NCBI RefSeq assembly: GCF_000621665.1 | Contig: NZ_JHXQ01000003.1 | Coordinates: 62,001-126,000 of the forward strand | Length of the DNA: 64,000 bases | Source: Allorhizobium undicola ORS 992 = ATCC 700741 | Lineage (GTDB): Bacteria > Pseudomonadota > Alphaproteobacteria > Rhizobiales > Rhizobiaceae | Direction: 5' to 3' | Shown: positions 18,275 through 26,043 of the stretch, in pieces | Layout: each line of letters starts with the position of its first letter | Numbering within the stretch: position 1 is the first letter of the stretch | The notes under the pieces: model-generated | The model's input: only the letters and a program-made list of their open reading frames with translations | Databases searched by the model: none | What the model was told of the DNA's origin: nothing | Made by a program: the position numbers and the translations under genes

Positions 18275-18621
18275 CAGGCAATATCCTCGGGAAACTGGTG
18301 GGCGCCGTCGGCATCGACAGGCAGCGGCTTGACCCAGACAACGGCATCCAGCGGCAGAATGCCATAAAGATGCGGGAAAAGATCGCCGCCGCGTGAGGGC
18401 TCGTATTTCAGATTGTCGCCAAGGCGGTCGGCATCGATTTCGGCGAGCATCAGGCCGCTCTGGCCATAGAAATGCTTGCGGGCCGTTTCCCGCAACTGGG
18501 CGATGGTGGAGAAGTGGATATAGCCATCAGCCAGATCCACCGGCGCACCGCTGAAATAGCCTTGCTTGAGGGAAGCCTGCCACAGCGCTTCCGACAGGAT
18601 CTTGTAGATTTGCGATGCCAT
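18274..18621 (-). CDS. DUF952 family protein
   Basis: Small protein of 115 aa, beginning MASQIYKILSEALWQASLKQG and containing GAPVDLADGYIHFSTIAQLRE, a signature of DUF952. Biochemical function is unknown to me. The start at 18621 is chosen because GGGAGA sits 6 bases upstream; the frame is open for 27 more codons upstream without family-like sequence. Overlap of four bases with pyrD is conserved in many alphaproteobacteria. Confidence 0.88.
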   Translation of the reverse strand: MASQIYKILSEALWQASLKQGYFSGAPVDLADGYIHFSTIAQLRETARKHFYGQSGLMLAEIDADRLGDNLKYEPSRGGDLFPHLYGILPLDAVVWVKPLPVDADGAHQFPEDIA

Positions 18622-19007
18622 GGTGTTCTCCCGGACTGCTGAAAATCGGGTTTGCCGCAAAGCTGGCCGCTTGTCCATGCGCAACAGGCAGGACGCTGCC
18701 ATTTCCGGGCGGGGAAAATGCGCAAGCGGAATTTTTCGGAGTGCAACATCCTAAGAAGCAACCCTTGGTAGGTCGTGCCCATTGTCACATAACTGGCCTG
18801 GCGTTAAAAGGGATATTCACGCTCTGGGCAGGTCCGGCCAAGGGGTGCTCGTCCCGGCTCCCGGCAAAAAAGTGCCGCATTGCAAATGCGCTGAATAATT
18901 TCCCTTGAAGGACAATAGAGCTTTCAGGAGGAATAGGATAGGATTTTCACGGCCTGCGCCGGATCATAGGGAGTGGTCCGGTCAGGGATGCTCTTGGGAG
19001 GGGGCAG
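18622..19007. other. Divergent intergenic region without a gene
   Basis: About 385 bases between two divergent genes. I see no repeat family member and no convincing reading frame. It must hold the promoters of the DUF952-pyrD pair and of the response regulator. GGGAGGGGG at about 18997-19005 is the regulator's ribosome-binding site. Confidence 0.6.
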
Positions 19008-19658
19008 ATGATGGCTGATGGCACATTGATCATTGCAGACGACCATCCGCTGTTTCGCGGCGCATTGCGGCAGGCGGTGGATGGCCTGGAAGAAATAGGA
19101 AGGGTGGTGGAGGCCGGTGATTTCGAGGCCGCCCGCAAGGCCGCCGACGACAATCCCGAAGCTTATGTCATGCTTCTGGATCTGGCCATGCCCGGCGTCA
19201 GCGGGTTTTCCGGCCTCATGCTGCTGCGGGCCCAATATAGCAGCCTGCCGATCATCATCTGTTCGGCCAGCGACGATGGCGCGACCGTTCGCCGGGCGCT
19301 GGATCTGGGCGCTTCGGGCTTCATTTCAAAATCATCCGGCATCGACGAGATCCGCGCAGCCATTCGCGCCGTGCTGAAAGGCGATTTGTGGACACCGAAG
19401 GGGTTTGAGGCGGGCGCCGAGCAGGATCCGGAAATGGCAGACCTCATTGCCCGGTTGCGCACGCTGACCCCGCAGCAGAGCCGCGTGCTCGCCATGCTGT
19501 GCGAAGGCTTGCTCAACAAGCAGATCGCCTATGAACTCGGCGTTTCGGAAGCCACCATCAAGGCGCATGTCTCGGCCATCCTGCTCAAGCTCAGGGTGGA
19601 CAGCCGCACGCAGGCGGTCATACAGCTCGGGCGGTTGAATGGGGCGCAAGTGGCCTGA
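19008..19658 (+). CDS. LuxR/NarL-type response regulator
   Basis: Two-domain regulator of 216 aa. The receiver begins GTLIIADDHPLFRGAL, with acidic pair near residues 10-11 and the phospho-acceptor Asp in LLDLAMPGVSG near residue 60. The C-terminal GerE-type helix-turn-helix reads LTPQQSRVLAMLCEGLLNKQ...ATIKAHVSAILLKL. Two adjacent ATGs (19008, 19011) are both possible. No sensor kinase gene is adjacent, so the partner is unknown. Such orphan regulators beside pyrD occur in related bacteria. Confidence 0.9.
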   Translation: MMADGTLIIADDHPLFRGALRQAVDGLEEIGRVVEAGDFEAARKAADDNPEAYVMLLDLAMPGVSGFSGLMLLRAQYSSLPIIICSASDDGATVRRALDLGASGFISKSSGIDEIRAAIRAVLKGDLWTPKGFEAGAEQDPEMADLIARLRTLTPQQSRVLAMLCEGLLNKQIAYELGVSEATIKAHVSAILLKLRVDSRTQAVIQLGRLNGAQVA

Positions 19659-19805
19659 ATTTTTTCTTAAAATGGCTGATGTTGCGCAAATTAAGGATTT
19701 TATTCCTTTTTTGATCTTTACTTCGAACGCATTCTGACCAATAAAGAAGAGGGGTCGGGGGCGGCTTTGCAACAGGCCGAACTTCTGGCGGCGAGGCTTT
19801 GGCAC

Positions 19806-20471
19806 ATGCTTTCACATGACGATATTTGGGGCGCGATTGACAGGCTGGCAGAGCGCCACCAGCTTACCCCGTCGGGGCTTGCACGAAGGGCCGGGCTTGA
19901 TCCGACCTCGTTCAACCGTTCCAAGCGTGTCGGGCCGGATGGCCGTATGCGCTGGCCCTCGACGGAATCGATTGCCAAGGTGCTGGAGGCCACCGGGGCC
20001 AGTCTCGATCAGTTCATGGATCTGATTGGCGGGCGCGGTGAGCGTCTGGTTGCCGTCCAGCCTGTTTCTCAGCCGCAGGCGGCAACCATTCCGCTGATTG
20101 GCTTTGCCCAGGCGGGGGCGGGTGGCTTCTTTGACGATGGCGGCTTTCCCGCGGGCCAAGGCTGGGATGAGGTGGAGTTTCCCGCCTCGCCAGCCGCCAA
20201 GGGCGGGCTTTATGCGCTGGAAGTGCAGGGTGAGAGCATGAAGCCGCTTTACCGCGATGGCGACATTCTCATCGTGGAGCCGGGCGCGCAGGTGCGGCGC
20301 GGCGATCGCGTGGTGGCCAAAACCCGTGACGGCGAAGTGATGGCCAAGATTCTCGGCCGGAACGGTCCGCGCACGGTAGAGCTGGTTTCCCTCAATCCCG
20401 ACCATCCCCTGCGCACCCTTGAACTGGCGGAAGTGGAATGGATTGCCCGTATTATCTGGGCAAGCCAGTAG
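19806..20471 (+). CDS. Transcriptional repressor with HTH and S24 (LexA-like) peptidase domain
   Basis: Protein of 221 aa. The N-terminus (about 1-70) is a helix-turn-helix (LTPSGLARRAGLDPTSFNRSKR); the C-terminus is an S24 peptidase with catalytic Ser in QGESMKPLYRDGDIL near residue 141 and Lys in GDRVVAKTRDGEVMAKIL near residue 175. Proteins of this build include phage CI-like repressors that self-cleave after DNA damage, but a chromosomal form is conserved in rhizobia with no phage nearby, as here. I place the start at the ATG at 19806; an in-frame TTG lies at 19767. Confidence 0.85.
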   Translation: MLSHDDIWGAIDRLAERHQLTPSGLARRAGLDPTSFNRSKRVGPDGRMRWPSTESIAKVLEATGASLDQFMDLIGGRGERLVAVQPVSQPQAATIPLIGFAQAGAGGFFDDGGFPAGQGWDEVEFPASPAAKGGLYALEVQGESMKPLYRDGDILIVEPGAQVRRGDRVVAKTRDGEVMAKILGRNGPRTVELVSLNPDHPLRTLELAEVEWIARIIWASQ

Positions 20472-20536
20472 GAATATTTGCCAAAGTTCTTTGGCGCACA
20501 GATCCGGCATTGCGCATTCGCCGCCGACACCGCATA

Positions 20537-20565
20537 GATTGGCGCCCCATGGATTGGCGCCCCAT
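20537..20565 (+). repeat. Short tandem repeat GATTGGCGCCCCAT x2
   Basis: Two copies (20537-20550 and 20552-20565) of a 14-base word. A related GGCGCTCCATGGATTG follows at about 20570-20585. It lies in the 156 bp gap between the S24 regulator and the TerB gene, which otherwise shows nothing. Confidence 0.6.
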
Positions 20566-20627
20566 ACAGGGCGCTCCATGGATTGCAAAATCACGCTTGA
20601 AGGCGCTTTGACGAAGGATGGATAGCC

Positions 20628-21041
20628 ATGAGCAGCCCTGTTACGATCCACGATGCCCTGATCTTCACCATGGTGATGGCTTCCGCCGTCGATAGCGCCA
20701 TGCATGACGAGGAACTGCGTCGCATCGGCGATCTCGTGGCGCAAACGCCGGTCTTTGCGGGTTTTGATCACGAAGGGCTGATGTCGGCCTCTAAGCGCTG
20801 CGCAGTGATCCTGAGCGAAGCGGAAGGTCTGGACATCATGCTGGAAACCATTCGCGACGCCCTTCCCGAGCGTCTCTACGATACCGCTTATGCGCTTGCG
20901 GTCGAGGTGACGGCGGTGGATCACGCGGTGCGGCCGGAGGAAATCCGCCTGCTGCAATTGCTTCGCGACCGGCTTTCGCTCGACAAACTCACCTGTGCGG
21001 CCATCGAACGCAGTGCAATTGCCCGCTATCGCCGGGCCTGA
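20628..21041 (+). CDS. TerB-family (tellurite resistance TerB-like) protein
   Basis: All-helical protein of 137 aa. ALIFTMVMASAVDSAMHDEELRRIGDLV and the second acidic stretch VTAVDHAVRPEEIRLLQLLRDRL form the two metal-binding-like acidic helices typical of the TerB fold. No other ter genes are near, so tellurite resistance itself is not implied. Function unknown. It is separated from the convergent gene on the other strand by about 50 bases. Confidence 0.82.
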   Translation: MSSPVTIHDALIFTMVMASAVDSAMHDEELRRIGDLVAQTPVFAGFDHEGLMSASKRCAVILSEAEGLDIMLETIRDALPERLYDTAYALAVEVTAVDHAVRPEEIRLLQLLRDRLSLDKLTCAAIERSAIARYRRA

Positions 21042-21092
21042 TCCGGTTTTTCGGCCAGGAAGGCAGCGCCAGCCTGCACTGGCTTGCCTTTG

Positions 21093-22268
21093 TCAGCGGC
21101 CCGGCAGCACCCGGACCGCATAAAGATTGATGCCCTGCCCCTGGCCATTGATGTCGGCATTCAGAGCAAGCTGACCCTTCGTGCCGGGCGGCAGGCTATC
21201 GGGCAGGGTGACACGGAATAACAGGTCGGCCTTTTCCGGATTTGCGGTGAAGCGATGACGCGAGCAGCCTTGCTGCGTGCCGAAGGCGCAGGTTACGGAA
21301 AATTGCAGCGGTTTTTCTCCGGCCGATTGAACGGTCAATGCCAGGGTCGATGTCTGGCCTGCCAGTTGCGCCAGAACCTCGGCAGGCAGCTGCACGATGG
21401 CTGCGCCGTCGTCATCGGCGCTGCGCGAAACGATGCGCACGGCCTGCCCGTCGCTGGCGCCCACCACGTCGACGGTGGCATTGGGCCGGGCGCCAATCAG
21501 CTTGATGTCGGAGGGCTTGAACACCTCCACCCAATCGCTTGAGAAGCCGCCACGCTGCGGATCGAGCGCCTTTGGCTCTTCCGTCGCGCCAAGATCCTGT
21601 TCCGAAACGCTGGGAACAGGATCCGGCAGGCCGCTATCGCGCTGCTGGGCTGTCAGCAGCAGGCCGGTGGAATAGATCCACCATGCCCCGACGCCAAGAA
21701 ATGTGACGATGGTCACGAAAATGAACAGCCGGGAGAAAAAGCCCCTGCGGCGGCGGGGTCCGGCGGGTGCCTTCGCCTGCCTGGAGGCTTTTCGTCCGCT
21801 GCGTTGCGGCCGGACCCGTGCGTCGGGTGCAAGCTCAGCTGCGGCAGGGGGCTGGCCGGGCTGGTCGCGTTCGGCGCGAATATCGTCCAGAACCCCGTCA
21901 TCTTCGAGGGAGGAGCGCGGCGCATCCCGTTCGGCGCCGAAGGATAGATGGCTTTCGTCTGCCGCGGGCGAAGACATGCCAACGGGCGGAACCGTGCCAG
22001 CGGAGGAGGATCTGGCAGCGGGCGGGCTGGGCGGTTCGACGGAAACGGAAGCCTTCAGCCGGGCGCGCTCCTCCTGCTCGATGGTGTGGATGGTCTGTTC
22101 CAGACGGTGGCGCTGCTCGGCAATGGTTTCGGGATCGTTGATGTTCTGTTTGCTGAGGCCAGCCTCCAGCGCCTGACGCGCCGACTGGTAGATCCGGGCG
22201 CGGATCTCGGCCTTGGTGCGGTCTGCCCGCTCCAGGGCGCTCTTGATGGCCGTCTCCAATCCGCTCAC
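21093..22268 (-). CDS. Conserved single-pass membrane protein of unknown function
   Basis: 391 aa, not matched by me to a named family. The N-terminal ~80 residues are charged and helical (AIKSALERADRTKAEIRARIYQ; HRLEQTIHTIEQEERARL). A Pro/Ser/Ala-rich linker follows, then one transmembrane helix (LFIFVTIVTFLGVGAWWIYS) and a ~160-residue outer part that ends in beta-rich sequence (LALNADINGQGQGINLYAVRVL). I start it at the GTG at 22268 because GGAAAGGAA lies 6 bases upstream; an ATG at 22349 gives 27 extra residues. It is probably envelope-located with its C-terminus in the periplasm. Confidence 0.7.
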   Translation of the reverse strand: MSGLETAIKSALERADRTKAEIRARIYQSARQALEAGLSKQNINDPETIAEQRHRLEQTIHTIEQEERARLKASVSVEPPSPPAARSSSAGTVPPVGMSSPAADESHLSFGAERDAPRSSLEDDGVLDDIRAERDQPGQPPAAAELAPDARVRPQRSGRKASRQAKAPAGPRRRRGFFSRLFIFVTIVTFLGVGAWWIYSTGLLLTAQQRDSGLPDPVPSVSEQDLGATEEPKALDPQRGGFSSDWVEVFKPSDIKLIGARPNATVDVVGASDGQAVRIVSRSADDDGAAIVQLPAEVLAQLAGQTSTLALTVQSAGEKPLQFSVTCAFGTQQGCSRHRFTANPEKADLLFRVTLPDSLPPGTKGQLALNADINGQGQGINLYAVRVLPGR

Positions 22269-22353
22269 GCAATTCCTTTCCGTCAGATGGGCTGCTTCAT
22301 TCAGCCTTTCCTTTGGCAAATCGGTAGCTTCTGGACGCATGATCCGCAAGGCC

Positions 22354-22456
22354 TACTGCATAATTCCTTAAATCGGAATCGATTTAAGGTGAAAATTATG
22401 CAGCAGATTTAAAGTGTTACAGCGCCGTGCGTTTGTTAAAACGCACGGCGCTGTAA
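22354..22456 (+). repeat. Bru-RS-like element
   Basis: TACTGCATAATTCC to CGCACGGCGCTGTAA, near-identical to 15121-15228 but about 5 bases shorter in the CAGCG...GCGTTT part. It sits directly upstream of the membrane protein gene. Confidence 0.9.
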
Positions 22457-22657
22457 GCCCGGCAAGGCGGCCAAACCTGCCGCATTCCGGGGGTAAATTC
22501 CTGTTAACATTCCGGCTGACCGAAGCGGCTGCCCCGCAAAAGACGGCGCTGCGCATCATGGGTGGGGAAAAGCATGGAGGGCGGAGGAATGGCTGCGGCC
22601 GAAACCGCAGGCTGAAGCTGCAACCACTTTTCAAATCCTTCAAGCTTTGCTAGCGTG

Positions 22658-22681
22658 ATTGACGTTTACGCAAACGTCAAT
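22658..22681. promoter_or_regulatory. Inverted-repeat operator (LiuR-like) upstream of the nitronate monooxygenase gene
   Basis: Perfect 10 bp arms ATTGACGTTT (22658-22667) and AAACGTCAAT (22672-22681) around ACGC. It ends one base before the ribosome-binding site GGGAGGA of the next gene. The pattern resembles what I remember of MerR-family LiuR sites (TTTACG-AAACGT type) in branched-chain amino acid catabolism. Binding at this place would block the start of transcription or translation. Confidence 0.6.
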
Positions 22682-22692
22682 GGGAGGAATTG

Positions 22693-23661
22693 ATGGTTCT
22701 GCCTTCGGTCCTGACGGAGAAGCTTCGCCTGCCGGTCATAGCTTCACCGCTCTTCATCATTTCGCATCCTGCGCTGACGCTGGCGCAATGCAAGGCAGGC
22801 GTGATCGGGGCATTTCCTGCCCTGAATGCCCGGCCCGAAAGCCAGCTCGACGAATGGCTGGCCCAGATCACGGAAGAGCTTGCCCGCCATGATTCGGCAA
22901 ATCCCGGCCGTCCGGCAGCGCCTTTCGCCGTCAACCAGATCGTCCATGGCTCCAACAAGCGCCTTGAGCACGATCTTGCGCTTTGCGTGAAGTACAAGGT
23001 GCCGATCGTCATTTCATCGCTTGGTGCAGTGCCGGAGGTCAATCAGGCCATTCATTCCTATGGCGGTATCGTGCTGCATGATGTCATCAACAATCGCCAT
23101 GCCCATTCGGCTATCCGCAAGGGGGCCGATGGCCTGATTGCCGTTGCAGCCGGTGCGGGCGGTCATGCAGGGGGGCTATCACCCTTTGCCCTCCTTCAGG
23201 AAATCCGTGCCTGGTTCGACGGGCCGCTTTTGCTGGCCGGGGCAATTGCCACGGGCGGCGCTATTCTGGCGGCCCGGGCGGCGGGCGCGGACATGGCCTA
23301 TATCGGTTCGCCGTTTATTGCCACTGACGAGGCCCGCGCCAGCGATGCCTACAAGCAGGCCGTCGTGGAGGCGGGCGCTGACGATGTGGTGCTGTCCAGC
23401 TATTTCACCGGGGTCAAGGGCAATTATCTGAAAGCATCGATCCGCGCTGCCGGCCTTGATCCCGATGCCCTGCCGGAGGCCGATCCGGGAAAAATGGATT
23501 TCCATGCCGCCGCCGAACCCGGCGCCAAGGCGTGGAAAGACATCTGGGGCTGCGGCCAGGGCGTGGGCGTGATCGATAGCGTCCTGCCTGTCGCAAAGCT
23601 CGTGGACCGGCTGGAGGCAGAATATCAGGCGGCGCGGGCAAAGATCTGCGCAAAAATGTAA
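22693..23661 (+). CDS. Nitronate monooxygenase family (2-nitropropane dioxygenase-like) FMN protein
   Basis: 322 aa TIM-barrel FMN protein. The segment GLIAVAAGAGGHAGGLSPFAL (FMN phosphate and catalytic His region) and LLAGAIATGGAILAARAAGADMAYIGSPF are characteristic. Family members oxidise alkyl nitronates such as propionate-3-nitronate, though some paralogues act in lipid or CoA metabolism. The start ATG at 22693 follows GGGAGGA with six bases of spacing; a TTG at 22690 is also in frame. The inverted repeat just upstream points to repression by a LiuR-like regulator, which would link this enzyme to acyl-CoA or branched-chain catabolism (inference). Confidence 0.88.
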   Translation: MVLPSVLTEKLRLPVIASPLFIISHPALTLAQCKAGVIGAFPALNARPESQLDEWLAQITEELARHDSANPGRPAAPFAVNQIVHGSNKRLEHDLALCVKYKVPIVISSLGAVPEVNQAIHSYGGIVLHDVINNRHAHSAIRKGADGLIAVAAGAGGHAGGLSPFALLQEIRAWFDGPLLLAGAIATGGAILAARAAGADMAYIGSPFIATDEARASDAYKQAVVEAGADDVVLSSYFTGVKGNYLKASIRAAGLDPDALPEADPGKMDFHAAAEPGAKAWKDIWGCGQGVGVIDSVLPVAKLVDRLEAEYQAARAKICAKM

Positions 23662-23748
23662 GTCTTGCGAAAAGCATCTTGAAATCCACGAACTTTGCCT
23701 GTATCCACCCGCCATCGAAACGAACCGGATAGCTCCGGTTCGCCAAGG

Positions 23749-23824
23749 GCCGCTTTAGCTCAGTCGGTAGAGCACATCATTCGTAATGATGGGGTCACGT
23801 GTTCGAGTCACGTAAGCGGCACCA
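23749..23824 (+). tRNA. tRNA-Thr (anticodon CGT)
   Basis: Cloverleaf read directly: acceptor GCCGCTT/AAGCGGC, D-arm AGCTCAGTCGGTAGAGC, anticodon stem CATCA/TGATG with loop TTCGTAA (CGU reads ACG codons), T-arm with GTTCGAGTC, and encoded ACCA at the 3' end. Its last 26 bases are repeated at 28488-28513 with one mismatch, so it served as the attachment site of the island that follows. The gene itself remains complete. Confidence 0.97.
23799..23824 (+). repeat. attL: 3' end of tRNA-Thr
   Basis: 26-base core from GTGTTCGAGTCAC to GCGGCACCA, part of the intact tRNA gene. Confidence 0.9.
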
Positions 23825-24449
23825 TTCAACTTACTGAAAATATTTGCCTTTTCCTCACAAGTTCGCGGGTGCATGGGCAAACTCTTTCATCGAGTCACCA
23901 CTGGTCACCAAGCGGCGCAATTTGCCCATTCTCCCCGCCGCCCCTCTGTCTCTCAGGCTTCGGCACTGGCTTTGCAGTCACAGGGCTATGGGGTTCTGTG
24001 TCCTTTTTATCTTTTATAAATAGGGAAAAGTCGTCACAAGTCGTCACACGCTTGTTTTATCTAATGAAAACAACACTCCGCAGGTGACGACTTGGCGATT
24101 TATCCACCGTCACTGGTCGTCACAAGTCGTCATCGCTTTGTTGTCGGTGGGCTTTTCGGCGCAATGATGCGCTTGGCTGCCGCCTTGCGCCTGCGGTGGG
24201 GAACGCAGGCCGGGATTTTAGGAGTCGCTGGATTTGAAGAGTGGGGTGCGGCGGGGTACGCTTGGCAGGGGGTACCCCCCCCTTTGGGTCCTTCCCCGGT
24301 ACCCCCCGCCTGCGGTGGGGAACGCAGCCCGGAATTTCTCCAGTCGCTCTGCATCGAAAGGCGTACACGCTCATGCACACCATGCGCCGTTCGGTGTGCA
24401 TCCTTGGAAGGATTGTCCAAAAATCTCTCTTTGGTTGCATCTAGACAGC

Positions 24450-24481
24450 AAAAAGCGCCCACCAACGGTTCGATGGGCGCT
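24450..24481 (-). terminator. Rho-independent terminator of the truncated primase gene
   Basis: On the minus strand AGCGCCCA...TGGGCGCT forms an 8 bp GC-rich stem with a 12-base loop, followed by TTTTT. It lies 36 bases past the stop of the primase remnant. The rest of 23825-24516 holds no believable gene. It contains several scattered copies of GTCGTCAC and GTCACCA, possibly the decayed low-complexity tail of the same element. Confidence 0.8.
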
Positions 24482-24516
24482 CTGCACTTTCGGCCTGCCT
24501 CTGTGACGGTGCCGCT

Positions 24517-24861
24517 TCAGGGATAGGAGGGGGGCGCGTTTTTCGCCTTCGCCTCGGCGTAATCGTTGATCCTGGCTAAAGTTATCAGCCTCGCTTTGCC
24601 CGTTCGCTTTTTGGCGCACTCGATGCCTTTGCTCCGGATGAGCGGCGCAACGCGATCCATGTTGTTGCTCATGCTGGCGGCTGTGCGCGGCCATATGCTC
24701 ATACGGCGAATGTCTTCTGATGCGTGGAACACGAGTTTTGCCAGCAGCTCATTCGCGGTGCCGCTCCACATGCCGGAAGGGGTTTCCTGCATCATGTCCA
24801 CTACTGCCACGGCAACAGGGTTTGCCTCGAATGTCTGTTCGCTGACATTTTCTTGGTGTGA
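24517..24861 (-). pseudogene. C-terminal remnant of a phage/plasmid-type primase-helicase
   Basis: About 114 codons are open, from an in-frame stop at 24862-24864 down to TAA-bounded end at 24517. The visible part includes MMQETPSGMWSGTANELLA, IRRMSIWPRTAASMSNNMDR and IRSKGIECAKKRTGKARLITL. That pattern (GTATELL, then WP..ARALS.R..R..P.LR..GI) is the C-terminal domain I associate with large mobile-element primase/helicase proteins of several hundred residues. The ATPase and primase parts are absent, replaced at about 24.86 kb by unrelated sequence. The first usable start (GTG, 24810) would give only 97 aa. Confidence 0.65.
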
Positions 24862-24867
24862 TTAGGC

Positions 24868-25137
24868 ATGGTTCCCTATTCCATTCTGTTTGACGACATC
24901 CGCCGCGGCGGTGTGTCCCGCCGCGATGCGTTGACGGAACTTCGCAGGCGCAGTCCAGAGGCGTCCTTGGATTGGTTGAAGCACATCGAGCGGTGGGGCC
25001 TGTGGGCCGACCTTCTGAAATGCTATGTTCCGAACGGTCCCGATGACGACACCGACGTTCGTCTCCTAAAATGCACTCTCGCATGGCTAAATGCCGGTGG
25101 ACCTTTTGACGAACCACGTGTGACCCCAAAGCTATAA
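24868..25137 (+). CDS. Small hypothetical protein (89 aa)
   Basis: I do not recognise it. The frame (MVPYSILFDDIRRGGVSRRD) begins seven bases from the broken end of the primase remnant and runs toward the nuclease gene. Composition looks protein-like, with acidic and Trp residues and charged helices (WLKHIERWGLWADLLKCY). There is no clear ribosome-binding site. It could be a genuine small accessory gene of the restriction module or a fragment of an older gene. The 156 bases that follow contain a small hairpin (GGGCGGCTTCGCCC) and the GGTTAGAC octamer. Confidence 0.45.
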   Translation: MVPYSILFDDIRRGGVSRRDALTELRRRSPEASLDWLKHIERWGLWADLLKCYVPNGPDDDTDVRLLKCTLAWLNAGGPFDEPRVTPKL

Positions 25138-25185
25138 ACGCTAACGGGCGGCTTCGCCCTGCAATCATGCTTCGCACCACCTCCG

Positions 25186-25193
25186 GGTTAGAC
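25186..25193 (+). promoter_or_regulatory. Octamer GGTTAGAC upstream of the HNH nuclease gene
   Basis: Matches one half of the 16 bp palindrome upstream of the methyltransferase gene. It lies about 110 bases before the nuclease start. A weak opposing CTAAC at 25141-25145 may be a distant partner. Confidence 0.4.
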
Positions 25194-25305
25194 ATGCACG
25201 TCGGCCAGCGTCAACGCTTTGATCGCAAGGTTGGTACGCGTTGAAACGAAATATCAAAGAGTTGGTCGTTAAACTTTTACACAATAATTCGTTGTGGAGG
25301 TTTAT

Positions 25306-26043
25306 GTGTCCAAGCCTGTCGATCCAAGGATTCGTGAGTTAGCAGAGAGGGTAATAAGCGAAGGCAAAAACAAGCGCGCGATCGCCGTCCTAAAAGTCCT
25401 GTTAGATAAAGGATCGATATCAACAGACGACCTTAATGACCTCGGTTACAATCATCCTCCACGGGCAGTAGGCGACGTCCGAGACGCGGGCATTCCAATC
25501 GAAACGGGTGCAGGGACTTCAGAGCGCTCTGGGCGGCGAATGGCGATATACTCCTTCGGAGACCCGGACAAGATTCAAGAAGGGCGCATCGGTGGACGGT
25601 CCGCGCTTCCGAAGAAATTCAAGGCAGCGCTTCTCTCACGCTATGGCTCAATAGATTGCATAACAGGAGCAGAACTCGACGAGCGCGTGCTCCAAATCGA
25701 TCATCGGATACCATACAGAATAGCTGGTGACGCGGGTTTGTCCGATCACGATGTGGAAGCCTACATGCTCCTGGACGCTTCGTCTCAACGAGCGAAGTCA
25801 TGGTCCTGCGAGCATTGCAAGAACATGGAGCTCCGAACGTTGGAACTCTGTCAAACCTGTTACTGGGCATTCCCAGAAGACTACACTCATATCGCCCTGA
25901 TGGATATCCGACGAACCGACGTAGCGTGGCAGGGTGAAGACGTGGAAGTCCACGATAGAATTAAGGCGCTGGCGGACGCACGCGGTATTTCCGTACGGGA
26001 AGTCCTGCTAGAGCTTGCTCGTCAGAAAGCGAGTTCTGTCTGA
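25306..26043 (+). CDS. Probable type II restriction endonuclease, winged-helix plus HNH domain
   Basis: About 245 aa. The N-terminal ~80 residues look like a winged helix (KRAIAVLKVLLDKGSISTDD...RAVGDVRDAGIPIETG). From about residue 105 an HNH-type nuclease follows: CITGAELDERVLQIDHRIPY supplies the catalytic-type His. Then SWSCEHCKN and LCQTCYWAFPEDYTHIAL give two CxxC pairs, the zinc site seen in several HNH restriction enzymes. I prefer the GTG at 25306, five bases after GGAGG; the longer GTG at 25294 overlaps that site. It converges on the methyltransferase gene, overlapping by 22 bases at the 3' ends. Pairing with a DNA methyltransferase makes restriction the likely role; the target is unknown. 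Confidence 0.75.
   Translation: MSKPVDPRIRELAERVISEGKNKRAIAVLKVLLDKGSISTDDLNDLGYNHPPRAVGDVRDAGIPIETGAGTSERSGRRMAIYSFGDPDKIQEGRIGGRSALPKKFKAALLSRYGSIDCITGAELDERVLQIDHRIPYRIAGDAGLSDHDVEAYMLLDASSQRAKSWSCEHCKNMELRTLELCQTCYWAFPEDYTHIALMDIRRTDVAWQGEDVEVHDRIKALADARGISVREVLLELARQKASSV

Noticed and set aside
19806..20471. Prophage marked by the S24-type repressor
   Set aside because: No phage structural, lysis or integrase genes near it; flanked by ordinary core genes.
20628..21041. Tellurite resistance operon
   Set aside because: Only a lone TerB-fold gene; no terC, terD or related genes nearby.
24092..24526. 144-codon plus-strand frame in the island's left end
   Set aside because: Low-complexity, overlaps the primase terminator and has no plausible start site.
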